Of a stretch of 64,000 nt of DNA, positions 48,610 through 61,425 are shown in pieces. Every line of letters begins with the position of its first letter. The first letter of the stretch is position 1. The DNA comes from Hippopus hippopus. Its lineage: Eukaryota > Mollusca > Bivalvia > Cardiida > Cardiidae. The DNA is taken from the NCBI GenBank assembly GCA_946811185.2, contig OX328108.1:9568412-9632411 (forward strand), given 5' to 3'. The position numbers and the translations under genes were made by a program. The notes beneath the pieces are model-generated. The model saw only the letters and a program-made list of their open reading frames with translations. It ran no database searches and had not been told where the DNA came from.

Positions 48610-48973
48610 CTATAAATCAAAAAGATGACATTGACATTTCCCAATCAATTCTTTTGATATCAGTTTATGAACCGTGCCACTTCCTGTATCAATGTGGCAG
48701 TAGGGGGGCATGACTGTTTTACAAACAGACATCTTGTTAGTTTTACCACCCCTAAACCACCGTGTGAACACTTTATCATGGGCCCTTAGTTTTTGATGCT
48801 TCAATGTGCACCAATTCCATTCTTACAGCCACGTCAACTGCCTTTTTCAAAGTTAATTCCACTTCTGACAATAACTTTCTCTGAATAACACTGTTTTGTA
48901 ACCCACAGACAATACAGTCACTCAGAACATCAAAAAATGTCCCTAACTCGCATGATTCACTTAGCCACATCAA
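48610..48973 (-). pseudogene. Degenerate Ty3/gypsy-type gag fragment with decayed zinc knuckle
   Basis: On the minus strand the frame starting near 48973 reads LSDCIVCGLQNSVIQRKLLS followed by EVELTLKKAVDVAVRMELVH, close to the capsid C-terminal block of Ty3/gypsy gag (family pattern D-x-LVCG...QRRLL...LTLKKA). About 200 bp later a frame with GGKTNKMSVCK resembles a broken CCHC knuckle. Stops and frame changes make it a relic. Orientation and order match the pol relic at 46258-47020. Confidence 0.65.
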
Positions 48974-48999
48974 TTGTCAACTACTGGGTTACACTTTTG

Positions 49000-49980
49000 A
49001 TTTTCACTTTGCATTTCACAATGAAACATAATCGTTGTGCAATGATGAAGGTTTCGGTTTTCAGGCTATGTTAAATAATGATTTTCAAATGGGTCAAAAG
49101 TCTTATCATTAACCTTTTGAGGTGCAACAAAATTACAGAGTGGGCTGTAAGTCTTAGATCCACATGTATAGATAAAAAAAAAAAATCACCTATTGTATCA
49201 TTATCATGGATGCTGTTTGCTATTGTCTAGAAAACCACTCTAGCTATTCCTTGTTCTCCACCCAGCTGTCGATGTACGGTTGAAATTGCTGTATTTTACC
49301 CAGCATTTCATATTTCAGGTTATATTTACTGTTATGCGGAAGGAATGAAATACCCTTGTCGCCACTGTTCTAGAGTCTGGACATCAGCAATAACCAGCAT
49401 AAATGTCGTTTTTTAACTTTATTGATTACAATCATTCTGTACTTTCGGTTTCTATATATATATCCCAGAAGGTAGGGGCAACTATAATTAATCAAAGTAC
49501 ATTAAATACTTACTTTGACCTAAAGCGGATCAAAGAACTAAAATACTGCAGTTGATAGCATTAATTCATGGCTTATTTCGCTAAAATCGTGTAACTAAGT
49601 GTTTCGCATGCAGTTTTAGATGTCAGAAAGTTGTTTGAGATGTAATGACAGTAGTTTTTAGGTAATTTTTGGGTGGTTTTGGGTGTTTTGGGGTGTTTCT
49701 GTTACTTATTCATCTGCGACGTACAGTTTATAAAGTGGGTCATGTCAAAGCTGCGTCTATGATATTAACTCTGAAATTCATTGTTTGTGTAATTGGCTTA
49801 CTTTTATTTTTTAACCCCTATATTACTTGTACATATTAAATGACACAGACGCGTCTGTTCATTGATCTATGAGGACCTATTTTTCTTGAAACTGAGGAGT
49901 AATATGTAATCATGGAGTCAGTCTGTCGGTTGGCATAAGAAGCTGATGATGTCATCACCTTCAAAAAATTGGTCATGTAA
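49000..49980. other. Unannotated stretch
   Basis: No gene found. A block at about 49380-49440 (CAGCAATAACCAGCATAAAT) is also present at about 39245-39300, so it is part of an unclassified interspersed repeat. A TATATATATA run lies at about 49455. Confidence 0.35.
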
Positions 49981-52080
49981 GGTCAAAAGCTAGGTCAAGG
50001 TGCCAGATCTTTGAAAAATCCTTTGTGTGCTCTAGTCAGGTACTAATGAAACATGGTCAGAATAATTGTCCTGATGAAATCTTGGACAAGTTCGAAATTG
50101 GGTCATGTGGGGTCAAAAAGTTGGTCACTGGGCCCAATCTTAGAAAAAGCTTGTGTGCACTCTAGAGGCCACATTTTCAGCCTGATACTCATGAAACTAA
50201 GTCAGAGTCTTTTGATATTGTACTGCAGCGGACACACATACACATGAGGCCTATAAAAGTTAATTTTACATTTTCTCCCTTAACACTGCACAACCTCCGA
50301 TCATTATTCCTTTTTTCATGCCTCATGTTTCACTGTCTTTCTCTCAATCTTTCACTATCAGTTCATTATTTTGGTGTTTATATTCAATTTATTTTTTGTT
50401 TTTTGTAATTGTTATACCACGAGACTTTCTGTAGGGAGAGGAACTATATAAGCTTTAATACTTTTGCTTCGATCCTTTTCGCAATGTGTTGTTGTAAATG
50501 ATTGATACATGTTATCATATTGAATAAAATATGTTTAAACTAGAGTGTTTGTCTTGATGATGTCCTTGACAAGTTTGAAATTGGGTCATGTCGGGTCAAA
50601 AAGAAGGTAACTGGGCCATATCTTGGAAAATTTTCTTGTGCTGTCCAGAGGCAACGTTTTCAGTCTAATACTCTTAAAGCTCAATCAGAATGTTTATCTT
50701 GATGATATCTTAACTAAGTTTGAAATTGGGTTCTGTTGGTCAATAAGTAGGTCACTGGACGAAATCTTAGAAAAACCTTGTGTGCACTTTGGAGACCACA
50801 TTTTCAGGCTGATAGTCATCAAACTAAGTCAGATTGTTTGTCATGATGATATCTTAATTACGTTCGAAATTGGGTCTTGTCAGTTAAAAATGTAGGTCAC
50901 TGGACCAAATCTTAGGAAAAAAACTTTTGTGCACTCTAGAGGCCACATTTTCAGCCAGATACTCTTGCAACTTAGTGAAAATGTTTGTCTTGTTGAAATC
51001 TCAGACATCTTAGAAATTGGGCCATGTGGGATCAAAAAGTAGGTAACTGGACAAAATCATATGAAAACTGTGTGTGCCTTGTAGAGGCCACATTTTCAGC
51101 CTAATACTTTTGAAACTTTTTCAGAATAGTTGTCTTGATAATATCTTGCACAAGTTCGAAAATTGGTCATACCTGGTAAAAAAGTAGATCACTGGGACAA
51201 ATCTTAGATTTACCTTGTGGGCATGGTAGAGGCACTCATGAAACTCATACTCCTGAAACTTGTTCAGAATGTTTGTATTGATGATATCTCAGATAAGTTT
51301 GAAATTGGGTCATTTCAGATCAAAAAGAAGGTCACTAGGCCAAATCTTAGAAAAACCTTGTGTGCAATCTAGAGACCACATTTCAGCCTGATTCTCTTGA
51401 AACTTGGTCAGAATGTCTGTCTTGTTGTTTGTCTTTTTGATATTTTTGATATTTCATATGAAATTGGGTCACTTCAGGTCAAAAAGTAGGTCACTTACAT
51501 ACATGTGTTTTACATCAATAAAATCAGGATCTCTTCAGCTTTATAAACCATAGATGGCATTACTGAGGTGAAGGCTTTAGTTGTCATGATGATATCTTGG
51601 ACAAGTTTGAAAATGGATCATACCTGTTCAAAAACTAGGTCACTCCGCCAAATCTGAGAAAAACCTTGTGTACAGTCTATAGGCCACATTTTTTGCCTAA
51701 TACACGTGAAAATTGGTCAGAACATTTGTTTTGATAATATCCTAGACAGGATTGATAATGGGTCAGATTGGATCGAAAACTAGGCCACTGGGCCAAATCT
51801 TAGGCAAACTTTGTGCGCACTCTACAGGCCACATTTTTAGCCAGATACTCATGAAACTAGCTCAGAGTGTTTTTAGCTCCCCTGAGCACAAAGTGCTCAA
51901 GGTGAGCTTTTGTGATCGTGCTGTGTCCGTCATGCGTCGTCCGTCCTCAACTTTTACCTTTTGTACGCTCTAGAGGCCACATTTTCAGTCAGATACTCAT
52001 CAAACTTGGTCAAAATGTTTGCCTTGATAATTTCTCGGACCAGTTCGAAAATGGGTCAGGTCAGGTCAAAAACTAGGTCG
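49981..52080 (+). repeat. Repeat A-type tandem core and a fresh repeat A head
   Basis: Diverged tandem units of roughly 155-170 bp (AAAAAGTAGGTCACTGGACC; CACTCTAGAGGCCACATTTT; TGAAACTTGGTCAGAATGTT) run from about 49981 to 51865, broken by unrelated sequence at about 50240-50545. At 51869 a new copy begins with the head hairpin (CCCTGAGCACAAAGTGCTCA) and is cut at about 52080 by a SINE tail (ATATAATTGAAATAATGTTG). Confidence 0.6.
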
Positions 52081-52159
52081 CCGCCACGATATAATTGAAA
52101 TAATGTTGAAAACAGTTGTAAACATCATACAATACTGTCAGTCATTAACAATTTTTTTG

Positions 52160-52980
52160 GCGGTTTTCTTTGCGCAACCTAGTGGGCATTGGAATGAGCT
52201 TTTTCGTCCCAGGGCTTGTTGGCCTGAGCCTGTTCATCTGAGCTTGTTTGTCCTGGCGTGTTCGCCCTTTTGAATATTCTCATATTTCTTTTCAAATCAG
52301 ATCTGGAGCTTTAAGAGCTTTAAAGCAAATTAGTTAAAGGATGATATTTGACTCACGAAGGAAATAGTTGAGTAATACTCGGATAGTTTGACTGTACAGA
52401 GCAAAATCACAAACTGCAAACATGTTTCACTTTAAATGACATTTTGCAAGGAAATCTAAGTTAAACTGTATTTCAAGGATTCAGTCTTGAGGAAATGATA
52501 CTACAAGAATTACCGACTGTGAGGCAGAAGAAGTGAAGGTCACTGTCAGTTCCCCACCCACTTCTTCTAATGCCAAGTGTACAGAAGTGTATTCTTGTGA
52601 TGAGAAATCAGTATCATAGAACGAGCCTTGGAAAAAAGTTTGTTGAATTAGTAGCCCAAGTCAAATTATAAGCCTACAGACTTGATTAAACAAGGGATTG
52701 GTATAGATCTGTGTAGTCTGATCTTGATCTCTGCAATCTGCCAAAGCCCCTGTTTTGCCTATGGGGCTGAAAGGGTAAAGTAGCGTTTCTTATTCAAGGT
52801 ACTTACCTGACTTTTAAGTGATGCATATTATAACCAACTCACATACTTCAAATATTTTACCAGCCCTCATTTGAAATAAATTTTAAAATTTATCTTGTTT
52901 ACCCGAACCTTTCTTCACTTATGGACAATCTTTGATAAAAACTGATCTGTCACTTAGATTTTACTTATTAAATGTTTTAT
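52160..52980. other. Unannotated stretch
   Basis: No supported gene. It contains one family 2 MITE-like palindromic fragment (about 52690-52745, GATCTGTGTAGTCTGATCTT) and otherwise unassigned sequence. Confidence 0.35.
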
Positions 52981-53840
52981 TAACTCTACTGGCTGAAAGC
53001 CAGCAGAGCTTATGTCATGGCGTGGTTTCCGTCATCTGTCCGTCTGTTAGTCTTTTTCTTGTTTACATGATAAAGTCTGATTTGTAGTTGGATTTTCGTG
53101 AAACTTGCACAGTTTGTTTATCTCATCAATAGCTTCAGCCCTATTGATTTTAAAAAAATTCTAATAATTAGTATGGGGAAAGTAGCCATTTGAATTTTAA
53201 AATTTCCATTTCTTGTTTACGCGATTAAGCCTGCATTTGTGGTCGGATTTTTGTGAAACTTGCACAGTTGCTTTGTATTATCAACAGCTTAAGCCCTATT
53301 GATTTTTAAAAAAATCCAACGTACAGTATGGGAAAAGTAGCCATTTAGAGTTTAAAATTTCCATTTCTTGTTTAAGCAATGAAGTCTGCATTTTTAATCC
53401 AATTCTTTTGAAACTTGCAAAGATTTTTTGGTTCATCAAGGAATTGAACTCTATTAAAAGTGAAGAAAATCTAGTAATCGAAAAGCAGCCATTTGATGAT
53501 TTAGTATTGTTTACTCAACAAAGACCACATTATTAGTCACATTTTTTTTTTAAATTCAGTAGGGTTGTTTAATACAATCCATACTGAAACCCTATCAAAT
53601 TTGGCTGAATTTGAAACATTTTGTTTTGAGAAATTGTACTTAAGTTTTTTTCAATATTTGTTCAATTCGCCATGCCTACTTATGCTGTCTTAGTGGGTTC
53701 AAACCCAGTTGCTAGAACCCCCCTTTTTTTTGTGTGTGTATTTGTCTCTTTCCTTTTGGTATCATGAATTCATATTATATGTGAGCAAAAAGCAAACTCA
53801 CTGCCAGTAGAGTGATTTCAGGCCCTCAAGGGCCTCTAAT
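52981..53840 (+). repeat. Hairpin-headed repeat D (related layout)
   Basis: Head hairpin CTGGCTGAAAGCCAG, then three diverged tandem units of roughly 130-160 bp (CCATTTCTTGTTTACGCGAT; GTGAAACTTGCACAGTT; AGCCCTATTGATTTT), and a tail hairpin AGGCCCTCAAGGGCCT. It shares the layout but not the sequence of repeats A-C. Confidence 0.6.
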
Positions 53841-53959
53841 TATACTAATACATGACTATGCTTGTATGTTTTCAAAATAATTTTACGCAGTCAGTTTTCA
53901 GTAAAATGTCACTGCAAAAAAGGCACTTCCCAAGGCACTTTTAGAGCCATATCGACGTC

Positions 53960-54740
53960 CAGAGAGAGTTTTCTTCAATGAAGGAAAGAGAAAAAAGTCA
54001 TATGGGCTGAGGTCGGGAGAATGGGTGGATGGGGAAGCTGTACCACCTTTTCTGTTTCCAGGAAATTCTGAACAATTTCAGACTTGTGAGCAGCTGCATT
54101 GTCATAAATAAGGCACAGGCCCCTTAGTCCAGTTCTAGGTCTCCATTTTTCATAGTGTTTCTTCACTTTTGAAAGAACATTGTTCTTGTAAAACTTGCCT
54201 GTAACCATTTGGCTGTTCGTACAGGAATTAGAGCAACTGGACAGTCTGAATTAAGAAATATGACATATAAAACTTCTCCACCTCTTTATATTCTTTTTGC
54301 TTTTTTGACCTGCCTAGCTCGGTCTTTGTGCAGCCACTGTTTATTATTGATACATCTCTGAGGCTCATAATAATATATCCAGGTTTCATCACCTATGAAC
54401 AGTTTTGATATTCTGCATTTGTCACAATTTTTGTACTTTTCAAGATGAATTTTGGCCATTTTTACATGAGCAGCCTTTTGTTCATCTGTCAAGAGGTGGA
54501 GGATCCATCGAGCACAAATCTTACGAAGTTTCAACTCCGTGGTCAGAATCTGACCCCAATGATATGCCAACTCTTAGCTATTCCTTTCACAGTAAGCCAA
54601 CATTTTCTTTGGAAGCTGCAGTTTTGGGTGACCAGGACGGGGGGCATCTTTTAAGTAAGTTCTACCATCTTTAAATTTTTTATACCATCTGAAAACTGAA
54701 TGTTTTGATACAGCAGAAGCCCCATGTATCTGACATAAGT
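53960..54740 (-). pseudogene. Degenerate mariner-type transposase
   Basis: On the minus strand, in order: an HTH-like segment (SAVSKHSVFRWYKKFKDGRT, about 54720-54650) followed by PRPGHPK; a stretch ending in RWILHLLTDEQKAAHVK; the first catalytic block FIGDETWIYYYEP (D in DETW); and the second catalytic block IYDNAAAHKSEIV. The third block, where mariners have SPDLxPxD, is lost (PHPPILPTSAHM). Several frameshifts separate the parts. The enzyme normally cuts and pastes its own element at TA dinucleotides; this copy is dead. I did not find its terminal repeats. Confidence 0.85.
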
Positions 54741-55289
54741 AATACACTAAATATTTGTGAAGCTGAAATAATTACTTAACACGACTTTTAATATAGGCCC
54801 TAATTTCAAGCTTTGCTTTTAGGTTCAATGTACATGCAATACTATAGCCAGTGTATATGACTGCACTTACTTTAACTTTCAATAACTTTTGAAGGAATGA
54901 ACCTATCAAAACAAAGTTTCGTGCCAGTATTCAAAATGACTTGCTTGTGAAAATACCGTTATTTCGTGTGATACATAATGGTCATGTGGTATGGAGGCCT
55001 ATTAGTGACACAATTAAATGAACGACCCTTGTATTCTCCAATGATTTGGTCATTTTTTTCCGTTTTTCTCAAAAGATGCCAGTTGTATAGATATGTAGTT
55101 CATAAATTCCTGTTTTACTGCCTCTAGATATGTGTATTTGCAGTTAAAAGCTCTTTCGTGTTGTCTAAAGAATCTCCACCATGCAGAAGTGCTGCTATTC
55201 ACTTTGACTTATCACTGTGGTCACCTTGCTGATGAATGTACCAATTTTCAAGTCTTGAAAGGTAAGGACAGATTATGGTGGTCATGTTG

Positions 55290-55510
55290 TATTGTTTTAT
55301 CTCTTTACAATAGGACAAAATATCAGACATGTCCGAATTGGGAGCATTTTGCAGATGACTTAATGGTGGTTCATGACAAATGACACATTTTGTCTTTATA
55401 AGGATAGAAAAATTGTGGGAAAAGGAGAAAATTCTGGTTTCCAGTGTTCTCAAAAAGCTTCCACCATAGGGTTGATAAAAATCAGGATTGTGTGGTAAAG
55501 GGTGATGTAA
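55290..55510. mobile_element. Hairpin MITE, family 1, with truncated palindrome
   Basis: The left part TTTACAATAGGACAAAATAT and the right end TGTGTGGTAAAGGGT are visible; the centre retains GGGAAAAGGAGAAAATTCTG with a shortened second arm. A SINE body fragment follows at about 55558-55725. Confidence 0.5.
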
Positions 55511-55902
55511 ACAATGTTCTCAGTTATTTTATTTGCTTCTTTCTGGTGATTTTCCACCTCTCACCTCTGAGGCATGTGGGAAAAGTAGTCAGTGATTTGG
55601 ACAGAAAGTTGTGTTAGTACTGGTGTGAGAAAGCCAGGAAACATAATGTATAGGTGCCCTGACCACTGTGATATGACCTAAGCTGTTAAAACGCTTTAAA
55701 TGGTGTTAAACTCCAATACAATTGAGCAATGTTTTATTTGCATTAAATTTTATATTAATATTATATTTTTGTTGCAAAAATTTTCCATTAGAGCATTCAA
55801 AAGTTTCTTGAGGTAGATTGCATTTTATGTTTTATGTTCATGTTGCATTTTAGTTTACAAAGTGTAAATCACCAATTTGGACAAGTGTTGGTTGGCTCCC
55901 AG

Positions 55903-56115
55903 TTAACCCTTAGGCTGCTAAGTGCTACTCAAGGATCTTCTGCGGACGATGTAGATCAAGATCAGACTGCACAGGATGTGCAGTCTAATCTTAGATCTAC
56001 ACTGTTCAATTCGAACATAATTTTCCTCGAAAAAATATCTTTGAAATAGTAACATTTGGGTTTTTACTATCAGCTGAAAAGTTTCATTTCACTTATTTAG
56101 CAGGATAAGGGTTAA
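55903..56115. mobile_element. TTAA-flanked MITE, family 2
   Basis: TTAA at 55903-55906 and 56112-56115 flank an element with inverted ends CCCTTAGGCTGCTAA and TTAGCAGGATAAGGG. The centre is palindromic (GATCAAGATCAGACTGCAC...GTGCAGTCTAATCTTAGATC). Partial relatives lie at about 3062-3115, 52690-52745, 58500-58570, 59515-59570 and 61790-61990. Confidence 0.65.
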
Positions 56116-56149
56116 AATAAAAACATCAAGAGTTTGGTTTGATACTGAA

Positions 56150-58870
56150 TCCTTTACCAAATAATCCAGGAATAAGGATTACCAGCATTTTCTCCTTTTC
56201 CCACAATGTTTTGCTACCGTTTGAAAAAGAAACACCATTTTTAAGTAACATTTGTCATCTGAAAATGCCTTCAATTGGGACAAGTTACAAATTTTGTCAT
56301 CTGGTAAAGGGTTAAGCTTAGAGCAGGTCTATTTATTGAGTATCTGTTGTTAGTTTGCCCCTTACTAAACAATCCTGTGCTTTTACAGCCCTGTGCAAAA
56401 TAGCTGAAAACATTGTGGGAAAAGGAAAAAAATACTGGTTATCAGCATATTTACTCGGCTGTTTTTAAAGAAAACATCGAGATATTGTTGTAGCCCAGGC
56501 ACTGTCTGCTTCATGCAAAAAGTTTGACATTTTCAAAAACTGAGACTTTTTGTAATATCTCAGTCATTACTGAAGATGTTTACTTCTCTCAAACTTGGGC
56601 AAGTTGTCCACTATCAAAAAGGAAACCCATACAACAAGGGTGACCTTCAAAGCATTTCTGAGACAGTTATGCCTGTTTTTCGACTTTGAATCCTCACTGA
56701 AAATCAAGCAACTTTAATTGAGAGTTGGCACCTGCATGTGGTGCTCTTGTTTCTTTTTCCAACAATATTTTCAACCTATTTGAAGACAAATTCCACCACA
56801 GTACCAACATTCGTTATCAACAAATCTCAAATTGTACAAGTCTGAAATTTCCCTCTCCATTTAAACCTTTACCAAACAATCCAGTGCTTTTTAAATCATC
56901 GTGGGAAAAGGACGAAATGCTCTTCTGTGATACGCACACTATCATTTGTGCCATATTTATAGAGGATATTTGTTATTTTTTTCAGAGAAAGATGGAAATT
57001 TATTTCTTTGAATGAACATCATCAGAAATATTTTCATGAGTGGTGCAGCCACAAGTTAAAATATTACCGATGATGTTCATGAGATAAAATAAATTTCAAC
57101 CTTTCACAAAAAAACCCCAACAAATATTCTATTTATTTCATGCTTTTAACCGCCTTTCTGGTGGGACTTTTGTCAAAATCCAGAACAGTTGTTTCCGTTT
57201 ATTCCCCATAATGTACCCGTCTCCACAAGAATGCATTACAATATTAAGCAAAGCACAAGAAATGTAGGATAAATTCGCATAAATTACATCATATTTTCCT
57301 CTGGTTGAATGGCACCCGCTGTTACCTAGGTGACTAGTGCGCAGAAACTACTGTTTGCACCTTCAGTTGCAGTGCTAGAAAATATAAAATAGGTATTTTT
57401 CACTGGTCGTCTTAACCATGAAATACCAGACCATAAACTATTGAAAAGCATGAAATAAAATTTATTATCTGCAAATGCTTTAAATTTGGATTAATCTAGA
57501 ATTTTATCAATTTGCAAAGAGTGAACCTTTTACATGAGAAGCCTTTTGAAAATATTGTGGGTGATGGAGAAAATGCTAGTAATCAGCATTTTCTCCTTTT
57601 CCCACAATGTTTTCTACCCTTTCTAAAATATAAAACATCCTCTTAGCTACGTTTCATTCATTGTCTGGAAATGCTTTCAATTAAGACAAATTTAGGATTA
57701 AATCATGTGTGAAAGAGTTAAGGATAAATTATTTCAATGAAAAATTTCAGGTGTCCATATTGATGATCAGAGAGTCTTGCTGCAGGAAACTTGTATTGGT
57801 GGAGATGCTGTACAAAATGTTGGTTTAGTAAAACACAAGTTATATGTTTTTGTCCAGTTAACAAGTAAGTGGTTTGTCTTGTAAGTAATATGAATTTATT
57901 TCCTTATCATAAAATTCATTGTGTTTTGTTCCAAAAATTGTTTTACTCTTCACCCAAAAAAACCTAATGTTAGAACTATCCAATTTAAAGCATTTCCAGA
58001 GGATCATTTTAATTCTTTACCACACAATAGCTGAAAGATTTAGCTTTGAAAACATTGTGGGAAAGAAACATTTCTTAATTACAACAAGGTTTTCTACCGT
58101 ACTGAAGACAGAAATCACCATTTGAGCTACATACAATTTGTCGTCTGAAAATCTTTTCAATTTGATCGAGTGAAAATTCAATCATTTGGTAAAGATTTAA
58201 TATGGAGCAATGATGCTACTTTTGGTTGAAAGGGTCAAAAACAGTGTGCTGCTTGCCAGCATTTTTGTCCTTTTCCCAGAAAGCCCTTCTTAGCAGGGTT
58301 GTTAAAACTAGATTTTATGGTTAAGGATTGAAACTTCTGTATTTTTATGTGGAAAGAATCCTGTTTTTTTTCTGTCTTTTTCTTTTTCATTGGATATTGG
58401 TTTGACAGGTGTGTGTGAAATAATATGGACAAAATCCTGTACAGATCTATAGAAGTTGTGCAAGAGTCAGAACTAGTTTTTAACTGTTGCTGAACTTGGA
58501 ATTAAGTACTATGTGGACAGTGTAGATCAAGATCAGACTGTACAGAACATGCAGGTTAATCTTGGATCTTCACTATCCACTACTTTGTGGGATATTCTGA
58601 CAAAAACATCCTTGAAATTGCAATATCTGCATTCTTAACCCTTTACCACACAATCCCGTCTTACAACAATCCTAACGAACAAGCCTTTTCAAAATATTGT
58701 GGGTAAGGGAGAAAATGCTCATAACCAGCATTTTCTCCTTTTCTTACATTTTTTTTCTACCTTTTCCTAAACAAATTTCAAGTTTTTAGTCACATTTATT
58801 ATGTATTCTGCAAATTTTTTTACTTTGGATCTGTCTAAAATGTTGTTGTTTGTGGTAAAGAGTAACTACT
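56150..58870. mobile_element. Cluster of diverged family 1 hairpin MITEs
   Basis: At least five copies or fragments in both layouts: about 56150-56318, 56350-56450, 57470-57722 (with a strong palindrome GGAGAAAATGCTAGTAATCA), 58010-58200 and 58636-58865. Each carries an (A)CCAGCATTTTCTCC-type centre or the CTGGTAAAGGGTTAA-type end. No genes are seen between them. Confidence 0.55.
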
Positions 58871-59189
58871 CACTGAGAGTGTCCACTTCATATATACTCA
58901 GCATCAAAGAAAAGTCACCAGGTACTAAAGTTGACAAATTTTCACCTTGCCACAAGAGAGAAATTTTAAATTATGTTGAAAGTTATTATACTGATTATTA
59001 TCATTATTATACTCCATTTCATGGAGGACACACCCGATACTGATATTTGTAACATTTGATTTAAAGGTACTGGTAGGCCATTTACCAACTTTCAGGAATT
59101 ATGCCCTTTCATCAATCCAGAGTAAATTTTGATTGACTACCTGGTGACTTTTTATTGACGCTAAGTATATTAAGTGCCACAAAGTTTAA

Positions 59190-59740
59190 CCCTGTAGCAA
59201 ACAACAAATTTGGGACTCTTCCAAGCAAAAAGCATCTGCAGATGATAAATCTGAAAGTGGTACATATGAGTTAAAGTTCTTTGACAGAGTAGAAAACCTG
59301 AAGGAAAAAGTAAAAAATGCTGGTAACCACAGTGCCTTATTCATCATGGTCATTAAAACTCTGGATTTTAAATATAGTTTTGGAAACGTTTTCAAGTTTT
59401 TTTGTATGTATTTCAAATAGTTTCTTAGCTTTTTGAGGCGTAGAACTAGTAGCTTTTCATCTTCTGCAATTGAATGCAAGCTTGGTGATAGTTCAGTATG
59501 AGATAGTGAATCATTTAGATTCAAGATCAGGCTGCACTGTCCATGTAGTCTAATGTCTATCTACACTTTCTGGAAAATTTGAATGTTGCCATCTTGCCAT
59601 TGCCAGTGAAAGAGCCAACTCGGATCATAAATTTAGACTGGTCAAAATTGAAATTATTTGCAGATTACAATTTTTTTGTGAAAGGGTAGAAAACATTGAG
59701 GACAGGACAATATGCTGGTTCCCAGCCCTTTTCTCTTTTT
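59190..59740. mobile_element. Two decayed family 1 hairpin MITEs
   Basis: At about 59190-59370 and 59620-59740, recognisable by TTTAACCCTGTAGCAAACAA at one end and GAAAACATTGAGGACAGGAC in the other. Strongly diverged. Confidence 0.4.
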
Positions 59741-59747
59741 CTTTTGT

Positions 59748-60090
59748 CAAGCCCCAGTAGTGCAGTGGGTAGTGTACAGGACTTTAGAAAGGGGGATTGC
59801 TGCACAATCCCCAGCGGAATTGCTGCATAATCCCCAGCTAAGTCAACTTATTTACTAGGATTTGTGATAGTGATTGCAACAGGATTCATTCCTCTCTCAC
59901 CACTGATCATTGTTTCAATGATGGTCATCATCTTATGTGGGAAAGCAGCCAGTGGCTTACGAAGGATATCCTGCAAAGTACTTGTAACAGAAAACCCAGG
60001 AAAGCATAGTTAGGTGCACTTGCTGCTGTGATGTAACTGGAATTTTGCTGAAAATGGCATAGTATTACATTGAATCAATCAACCCTTTTT
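59748..60090 (+). mobile_element. tRNA-derived SINE, diverged
   Basis: The head GCCCCAGTAGTGCAGTGGGT is a mutated A-box region, and a short internal duplication (ATTGCTGCACAATCCCCAGC) replaces the B box. The body CATTCCTCTCTCACCACTGA and GGAAAGCAGCCAGTGGCTT and the tail TGAATCAATCAACC match other copies. Confidence 0.6.
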
Positions 60091-60629
60091 CTCACATTCA
60101 ACTAAAAGTTTTCACCGGAAAAGCTTGTAGATTGTGTCTTTACACCACTGCAAACATTATTTCAGTCATGTTACAGCAACAGCTTTCATATTCATGTATA
60201 TGTCCTAGGTGTCACAAGCACTAGGCTTGGGCTCTGAAATGTCTTGCCCAAAGACACTCGCATAAAAGTCCAATGCTATTGGTGAGACAGTAAGTCCTAC
60301 ACTGTACCTTTGATACATGCAGGACCCTCATTGGAAAATCTTCCAAAGCTAAGCATTCTTCTTAGTCTAATTCTTGATTTAGAAAGTAACACCAGTTCTG
60401 ATCGGCTAAACCATGTGGGAAGGCCAATCAGAACTTGTGTTACTTTCAAATGTTGAAAATTCTTGAGAATTAGACTAATAATGTTATCAAGAATGGTTGA
60501 TGAATATGGACTGTGATGTTCCCTTGTCCTGCCCCTAGACATTACATGAAATGTATTAATATTTTATTAAAGAAGAGATGAAACTTCACCTTTCATTTTA
60601 TAGTAAATTACATTCACCGTGGGGTCCCG

Positions 60630-61120
60630 GGTTTTTTTTTTTTTTTTTTTAATTTATAGAATAGGACCTCGGCCTTTCTCTATGGCATGTCGTAGAAGGC
60701 TACTAAAATTAGAGACAAACGGCTGCTTTCCTCATAATTCGTAGGATTGCAGCAGGCTGGGTAGTTCTTATTCCAAATCCTGTATTTTTTTCTCGATGTA
60801 AATAGGGTTTGGAATGGGAATCAATTGGCCTGTGGGACCCCGTGTGGTTTAATCGGGAGTATAAGAATAAACCACTGCAGTCCCGCGATCGTCACATCTG
60901 CCATTTCATCTGGCGGAACAAAAGTGACAGCATGCGTGTCGTAAAAGGCGACAAAAGGGGCATCATTTTGTGTTTCGTCCATTCCTCATTTATCATGTTT
61001 GTCTTATGTTGTTGCACATGTATGTTATTTTCACCTCGCATTATTGTTTACTAAGTAAGTGCGCCCAATATGACCTAAGTTGTCGACAGGCCTTAAAACG
61101 CTATTCATTATTCATCATCA
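60630..61120. repeat. Unclassified interspersed repeat with internal near-duplication
   Basis: After a run of about 22 T (60635-60656), the block GGCATGTCGTAGAAGGCTAC recurs diverged as GCATGCGTGTCGTAAAAGGC at about 60930, each followed by similar downstream text (TTCCTCATAATTCG / TTCCTCATTTATC). It ends CCAATATGACCTAAGTTGTC...CTTAAAACGC, like a SINE tail. No coding is supported. Confidence 0.45.
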
Positions 61121-61202
61121 GTAAATTACATAGCATATCATAGCATATTAGATCTACATGTATATGCTTTAATAGCATATTACAGCATTTTATACCATCT
61201 TT

Positions 61203-61425
61203 TAACTCTTTAACACACAATACCTACCTTTGATGACCCTGAAAAAGAAATCTTTTGAAAACATTGTTGGAAAAGGAGAAAGTGCAGGAGCAGCTTTTAC
61301 CAACAATGTTGTCTATCTTTCCCTAAAGAAATTTCAAGATTCAAGTGTCGTTTATCATGTTGTCTGCAAATGTCATTCAATTTGGACAGGTATAAAATTT
61401 TGTTGTTTGGTAAAGAGTTAACTTT
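61203..61425. mobile_element. Hairpin MITE, family 1
   Basis: TTAACTCTTTAACACACAAT at the left and TTGTTTGGTAAAGAGTTAA at the right give TTAA at both ends. The centre has GTTGGAAAAGGAGAAAGTGC with only part of the second arm. Confidence 0.6.
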
